From NCBI RefSeq assembly GCF_029633865.1, contig NC_079213.1, positions 151,501-215,500 on the forward strand: 64,000 nt of DNA. Reading direction: 5' to 3'. Positions 59,086 to 64,000 of this stretch are shown here, piece after piece. The notes below the pieces were generated by a model that saw only the letters and a list, made by a program, of their open reading frames with translations, was not told the origin of the DNA and did no database searches. Within the stretch, counting starts at the first letter, position 1; each line of letters opens with the position of its first letter. Made by a program: the position numbers and the translations under genes. This DNA is from Lampris incognitus. Its lineage: Eukaryota; Chordata; Actinopteri; Lampriformes; Lampridae.

Positions 59086-60818
59086 TGTAACCAGGTTAAA
59101 ATTAATGTTTTTATTTTATTTTGTTTGAGTATGAAATATCACCAAATCCTGTCTGTGTGCTGTGATTTGTGTTTACTACATTTTATGTCATCATTTACTT
59201 TTATGTATGTTTTCCAGCGAGGGAAGAGAAAGTTGGCTGACAAATGGGAGAATGGAGTGTACACGGTTGTCGGTGTCAACCCCAATATCCACGTCTACAA
59301 GATTCAGGATGCAGAGGGGCACACCAGAGTGGTGCACAGGAACCGTTTGTTGGAGGTCAACTTCTTGCCCCTTCCTGAGTTAGATCAAGGTGAGGAGTCC
59401 AGTACAACCAGTCAGTTGCTTGACTGCGCAGAGTCCGATGAGGAGGACAGTGCAGATGGCCTGACGGTCTCAGGGGATGCAGTGGGGCTAGCAGTCTCAT
59501 CACTTGGAGACTCGCCTAGACCTGAGTGGGCAGAAGCGGAAGAGTTCATTCCGTCTAGTCTGGTAGTCAGTCCTGTGGGGGCCACTGCTCAGACTCCACC
59601 CGACACACACGCACCACACATAGAGGCATCACACTCACTCGATGTTGGCGTTATATCTCACACTGATTCGCACACAGAAGCACCACACTCACTCGATACA
59701 GATGTTGCAGCTCGCACTGTCTCACGCACACAAGTAGAGAGCGATGGCCGGGTTAGGACACGCACAGGGAGGGTGGTGAGGTCAGTGAACAGGTTAATAG
59801 AATCTATGGCTCAGATTCCATTTCTACGGAGTGTGAGGGTTTGAACTTTGATGGAGGTTGGAGTCATTCAAACTAGTTTAATGTGAGTTATTAGGTGTCT
59901 ATCAGACAGGGTTGTTTTGGGCCAAGTGCATGGTGTGGCGTATCAGGCGTCACATTGATCTAGGGGAATACTGAGACTTGATCAACCTCATTATTTTCTG
60001 AACCTCGTAACCGAGGTAGCTCCTAAGTTGACTGGAGGACTAGGTTCTTCTTTTCACTTGTGCCAGTGATGGGCTTTTCCTTTCCTCTTTTTATCCTGCC
60101 GTCAGGATGTTGGTGAATTTCAGGAGAGGTGAATGTAACCAGGTTAAAATTAATGTTTTTATTTTATTTTGTTTGAGTATGAAATATCACCAAATCCTGT
60201 CTGTGTGCTGTGATTTGTGTTTACTACATTTTATGTCATTATTTACTTTTATGTATGTTTTCCAACGACCGTCATATACGTGTACTGTCGCTTTAAGAGA
60301 GAGGTCTTGTGGGTACACGGAAGAGGCCATTTTTGTTTTGTGGGAGGAGTCTCAAGCAGCGATCGAGCCGAGCCACGCGTGTTTCTTACCGTAGGACAGT
60401 TTTGCTGGTTGAGGAGAACGTAACCTTGAGTATCCCTGTAAGAAGATACTGCAAGCTGTGGGATAAAATACTTGTTTAACCTTTCTTACATCGGAGTCCC
60501 GTGGACGGTTTCTCCTTCTAACGCACACGAGTGAAGTCCGGGCAGTGGTTGAACTTCGACCCCCACGTCCGTAAGAAACACCGCTCCCGCTGGAGGACTG
60601 GACGTTTGTCGAAGGGTTTGAAACTTAAATAAATGGCAAGGTGGGCCAAATAGAGTCCTGTGTGTCCCCCCTCCTTCCTTGATCATGATGATGATGATGA
60701 GAGACTGAGGGCCCCCACAACACCTGGGACCCCACCGAAAATAGAACACAACGCAGAGCTAACGATGAGAGTGACGGGCGTGCAGCAGGCTGATCAGCAT
60801 AGGACTGCCCCCGTTACA
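59086..60818 (+). mobile_element. Incomplete Ty3/Gypsy element with target duplication
   Basis: A 685-bp LTR (60134-60818) runs from TGTAACCAGG to CCCCGTTACA. Its first ~130 bp also occur at the left end (59086-59218). 'cccg' flanks both ends (59082-59085 and 60819-60822). Between lies the end of a Gypsy pol frame: an integrase C-terminal region (RGKRKLADKWENGVYTVVG, HTRVVHRNRLLEVNFLP) and an acidic, Ser/Thr-rich tail to 59844. Gag, protease, reverse transcriptase and the integrase core are absent. The open 239-codon stretch at 59125-59844 is part of this element, not a host gene. The two LTR stretches differ by very few bases, so it is fairly young. Confidence 0.75.
60134..60818 (+). repeat. 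LTR of the incomplete Gypsy element
   Basis: The LTR has short inverted ends (TGTAAC...GTTACA), a purine-rich stretch just before it (caggagaggtgaa), an internal 'aataaatgg' and a small 'gatgatgatgatgatga' run near 60684. Confidence 0.75.
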
Positions 60819-61906
60819 CCCGGCCTCACTTAACGAGAAATTTCGCAGCCAACCCGGAAGTTAATCATGAAGTATGGCCACGAACGCCAGGCCCTGACTG
60901 ACACTACCGAAATAATGTTTTTCCACGACCAGGAGTTAAAACAACAGAAGACCCGGGTGCATCTCTGGGGAGGGGGGGGGTATTTAGCGGGGTGTTGTAT
61001 TAGCATATGTAACGACCCCCGGCTAGCGAGTCTACTCATTCATGATCACTACATACATACACACACCCCTACTGCACAAGCAGCAACACAGCACGTGACA
61101 TGGCGTGTTGGACACTGGACAGCATCAACTACATTGCGTGCAAGACAACCATTAACGTTAAGCATTTGGCAGAAAAGCATGAAAACTTACCAGGGTCACA
61201 CGGCGGTGTAGCGTCCGAGTTACACGTCGCTTCTAGCACTGCGGTCGCTGGTCCTAGCTTGCAGAGCAGTACGAAGCGGGTCTGCGGAGTCCATACTTTA
61301 GCCAGTTCGCAGGCTCACAATGGCCAAGGACCCACAAAGCAGACGGACACAGGCAGCAAAAGCTCCAAAAAGGTTTAACCGGGCAAAAAGGTCGGTACAC
61401 AACACCCAGTCAGCTCAGGCAGAGGCGTCGCGCTCTTCACCGGGGTAGAGACGAACGGGCAGCATGAGAGAGAAACGCCTGGCTTAAATACACACATGGG
61501 GGAGATGATGACACACAGGTGCAACACATTAGGGCGGGGCCGGTAATCACAGGAGGGAAACTTGACAGGAAGTCGCGTCTGAAAACGAGAGACAAACGTT
61601 AATACCACAATAAAACAGGAAACACTGGGAAATATGAAAAACTCATAAAACATGAGCTAGGACCTGGAGCGGGTCATGACGGTCTGAAATGTTGCTATGG
61701 ATGTGTTGTGACAGTTGCGGACCACAATGATCATGTACTGCTTGATAACTTTGGATTTGTAATGCGACGCCTTAAAACAAGGTAGTGTACCAGTGGCGTG
61801 ACATCAAATGTCCTTGTTATGTCTCGCATATCCACGTCTCCACTCCCGCTAACTCCTGCGCCGCGTTATGGTCATGTGTTATGTTAACTTCCCTATATAA
61901 AGAAAA
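60819..61906. other. Mostly unassigned; possible LTR-like promoter segment on the minus strand
   Basis: From about 61680 down to 61375 the minus strand reads 'catgttttatgagttttt', 'ttcctgttttattgtgg' and 'gtatttaagccaggcg', resembling a TATA-like promoter seen in repeated fish sequences. No ends were found. The rest (60819-61370) has no recognised gene. A 9-G run lies at 60972-60980. Confidence 0.3.
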
Positions 61907-62275
61907 CTAGAAGAACCCCGCTACAGTGTAGCGGTTTGGTTAGCCACCCGTCTAAATCTCCCTCCTCTTCATCCTGCCAACTAACCGCCTTCCCCCTGCC
62001 CCTAAACCCCCCCCCCCACTCCAACTCCCTCCCCCCAAATGCTCAGAATCATCTGAAATGCCGAGAAAAGTGGTTTTTAGCCATTTTTAGAAAATGCATA
62101 TTTATGCATAATTTTAATTTTCTGGGATTTTCCCCTTACTCTCTGAGACAATACCTACCACCTCCAAAAAGAATTAGGATCATAAGTGCTTTAGTTTTCG
62201 GTCCCGCTATCTACACTAACTAACACACACACACACTAACACCACACACACACATTACGAAAATATGGGAGTTGA
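61907..62275 (-). mobile_element. Helitron-like element, short copy of a head-to-tail pair
   Basis: On the minus strand this 369-bp copy starts TCAACTCCCATATTTTCG and ends with the hairpin ccgctacactgtagcgg then ggttcttCTAG. It lies between A and T. It has one interior module instead of the two in the satellite copies, and contains (AC)n and an 11-C run (62007-62017). Confidence 0.75.
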
Positions 62276-62687
62276 TTTTAATTTTCTGCTATTTTTCTGG
62301 TCCTCTCTGGAACAATACCTACCACCTCCAAAAAAAATTAGGATCATAAGTGCATTTTTGCAAAAATGCATATATTTTGCATAATGCCAAAACATTTCTA
62401 AGTCCCAGAAATTTTTTTTTATATAGGTGAAAAAAGCAAAGATGCTCATAATCATCTGAAACGCCGAGAAAAGTGGTTTTTAGCCATTTTTAGAAAAATG
62501 CATATTTTGCATAATTACGCATAATTATTATAATTTTAATTTAATTTTCTGCTATTTTTATAGGTGCCCCTGATCATTCCCAATAACCTCCAAAAAGAAT
62601 CAAGGCCCCAAGTGCTTTAGTTTGCCCGTTTATAGACTCTCACACAGACACACACCAGACACATATTGTGAAAATACAGGAGTAAGA
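62276..62687 (-). mobile_element. Helitron-like element, 5' part
   Basis: On the minus strand it starts TCTTACTCCTGTATTTTC after an A and runs through the usual modules to 'gcagaaaattaaaa', where the 369-bp copy begins. It has no 3' hairpin of its own. It is more diverged than the copy next to it, so it is probably the older one. Confidence 0.7.
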
Positions 62688-62842
62688 TTCATATGGTTAA
62701 AGAAGTAAAGGATGGAGGACTAAAAGTTATTGATTTTGATTGCCTTGATGGAACTTTAAAAATAAATGGGTTAAAATCTTGGATCAAACATAGTAACTCC
62801 TTCTGGTACTGTATAAATAAATAAATAACTAGAAAAGGGAAA
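62688..62842 (+). mobile_element. L1-Tx1 LINE fragment
   Basis: The plus strand reads VKEVKDGGLKVIDFDCLDG and LKINGLKSWIKHSNSFWYCI, resembling ORF2 sequence of fish L1-Tx1 elements. It is cut on the right by a Gypsy LTR and on the left by the Helitron-like copy. Confidence 0.6.
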
Positions 62843-63209
62843 TGTGATGTATTGGTGTTGTAGTACTGGAGGGTACCTCTAAGTGACGCTGTAACCTTGA
62901 GAACCTCACACTGTACTGATATACCACAGTCGAGTAAGTAAACGTTGTTCAGTCTACCTCAATCTGTCTCATGCTTGGGTCTGATACAATACATGGTGTC
63001 AGAAGTTTGTCTTGAAAAACAGAAAAGAACTCATAAAATGAGAAATGGACCAGCAGAAACGTCCAGGGATGTTAAACTTAGAAGGCAACATCGCAGAAAA
63101 TTGGCGAGTGTGGAAGCAGAAGTTTGAAATATATCTCGTTGCAAGTGGAATCTCACAGAAGTCTGAAAAGGTAACGGTAGCCACTTTCCTTCACGTGGCG
63201 AGAGACTAT
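62843..63209 (+). mobile_element. Gypsy element, 5' LTR and gag start
   Basis: A likely 151-bp LTR (62843-62993, TGTGATG...ATACA) is followed directly by a leucine-type primer-binding site (TGGTGTCAGAAG, 62994-63005). A gag start follows (63043 on: MDQQKRPGMLNLEGNIAENW, then FEIYLVASGISQKSEK). It is interrupted at 63210 by another Gypsy element on the opposite strand. The remainder, if present, lies beyond the window. Confidence 0.7.
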
Positions 63210-63406
63210 TGTATTTAGAAATCACGTCAGGACACAGCGCTGTCGCTCGACACAACCTCTCCGTGGCATTCTTTATTTAGACTGACACAGCATCAAAGGC
63301 AGACCCGATCAAACAACCCAGAGCCCGCAGGCATCACCAATCGATCCCAGCACAATAGAACAGCACCAAATCAAATGCAGCACTGTCGATGTGTGCATAC
63401 ATAACA
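63210..63406 (-). repeat. 3' LTR of the right-edge Gypsy element
   Basis: This 197-bp LTR has TG...CA ends. The five bases to its left, 'actat' (63205-63209), should recur at the far end of the element outside the window if they are the target duplication. Confidence 0.65.
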
Positions 63407-64000
63407 TTCCCCCCCCCCCCCGGCAGGATTTCAAACATGAAAGGTTGACACAAAGTCCTCTAGGTGGCCAGGGCGTAAACGTGTGCGAACAGGTCGCGGG
63501 GCGGCCTGAGGCTGGGCAGGCCGAGGTGGGGAGGGAGATGGCAGGGGAAGCTGAGGCCCAGAAATGTCTGAGGCCCGTGTAGGAGCTGCATGAAGCCCCG
63601 GGGCGTCTCGCCATGCTGAGGGAATGGCTATGGTTGTGTCACCAGCTGTGTGTGGCGGAGCTGACACCTTCCGTAGACGACTGGAGTGCCACCGAGTGCC
63701 ATCGCTGAGGAGGTAAGTGGCTGGGCCCAGCTGACGGGTGACTTGGAGAGGAGAGGACCAGTATGGAGCCATTTTATTGTCCCTGTGGGGCCTGCGGACC
63801 CTGACCCAGTCTGACACATTGATGTCTGGCACCCTGGTTCGTTTTGACTGGTCAAACCGTTGCTTCATCCGCGTCTGCTGACTGAGGCTCTGACCCCAGA
63901 GGGAGGTGCCTGAGGTGTGGAGGGGCGGAGCCTGTCAAGGGGCATGCACAGTTCCCGGCCTAGCATGAGAGAGGCTGGGGAGACGCCTGTGGTCGAGTGC
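63210..64000 (-). mobile_element. Gypsy element running off the right edge
   Basis: On the minus strand, the 3' LTR (63210-63406, 197 bp, TGTTATG...AATACA, with AATAAAG) is preceded by a G-rich purine tract (63407-63424). Before that comes the end of pol (63431 to beyond 63868), with integrase C-terminal sequence (VPDINVSDWVRVRRPHRDNK, SSPLQVTRQLGPATYLLSDG) and a proline-rich tail. It lies within the gag of the plus-strand Gypsy. The part in view looks open; the rest is outside the window. Confidence 0.75.

Noticed and set aside
59125-59844. A 239-codon open frame as a host gene
   Set aside because: Its start lies in LTR sequence and the rest is the end of a Gypsy pol. It belongs to the element.

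Overview
The window looks like repeat-rich DNA of a ray-finned fish (inference). The evidence is the mix of element families: Ty3/Gypsy with leucine-tRNA-type primer sites, a Copia-like fragment, L2, L1-Tx1 and I-clade LINEs, and short Helitron-like elements. No complete host gene was recognised. The only host-gene candidates are two small exons near 47.1-47.6 kb.

Positions 1 to about 44,510 are one large satellite territory. The monomer is about 181-182 bp and is organised into three kinds of higher-order repeat. Type 1 is 4,871 bp (1-4871 and 4872-9742, almost identical). Type 2 is about 3.9-4.1 kb (from 15,484, 19,604 and 23,548). Type 3 is about 2.16 kb (from 28,861, 31,045, 33,202 and 35,355, with a further copy at 40.7-43.3 kb). 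All three carry a 400-580 bp non-monomer 'linker' set into the monomer at the same place. Type 3 also holds inverted monomers and, in four copies, a ~660 bp Helitron-like element. Two related copies keep the matching empty site. Stretches at 26.3-28.9, 36.8-40.7 and 43.3-44.3 kb hold older, more diverged monomers.

A whole-looking Ty3/Gypsy element (10,707-15,483, minus strand) sits in the satellite. It has 193-bp LTRs that read as identical, a 5-bp target duplication and one 1,344-codon gag-pol frame. The same target is empty in the two paralogous copies at 19.6 and 23.5 kb, so the insertion is younger than that duplication.

From about 44,510 to 64,000 the satellite stops inside an I-clade LINE and the sequence becomes a mosaic of old elements: an L2 3' end, two L1-Tx1 pieces, a badly broken Gypsy fossil with other elements inside it, a short Gypsy remnant bounded by a 4-bp target duplication, dispersed Helitron-like copies, and at the right edge a Gypsy inserted in a Gypsy. 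Stretches with nothing recognisable are stated as such.
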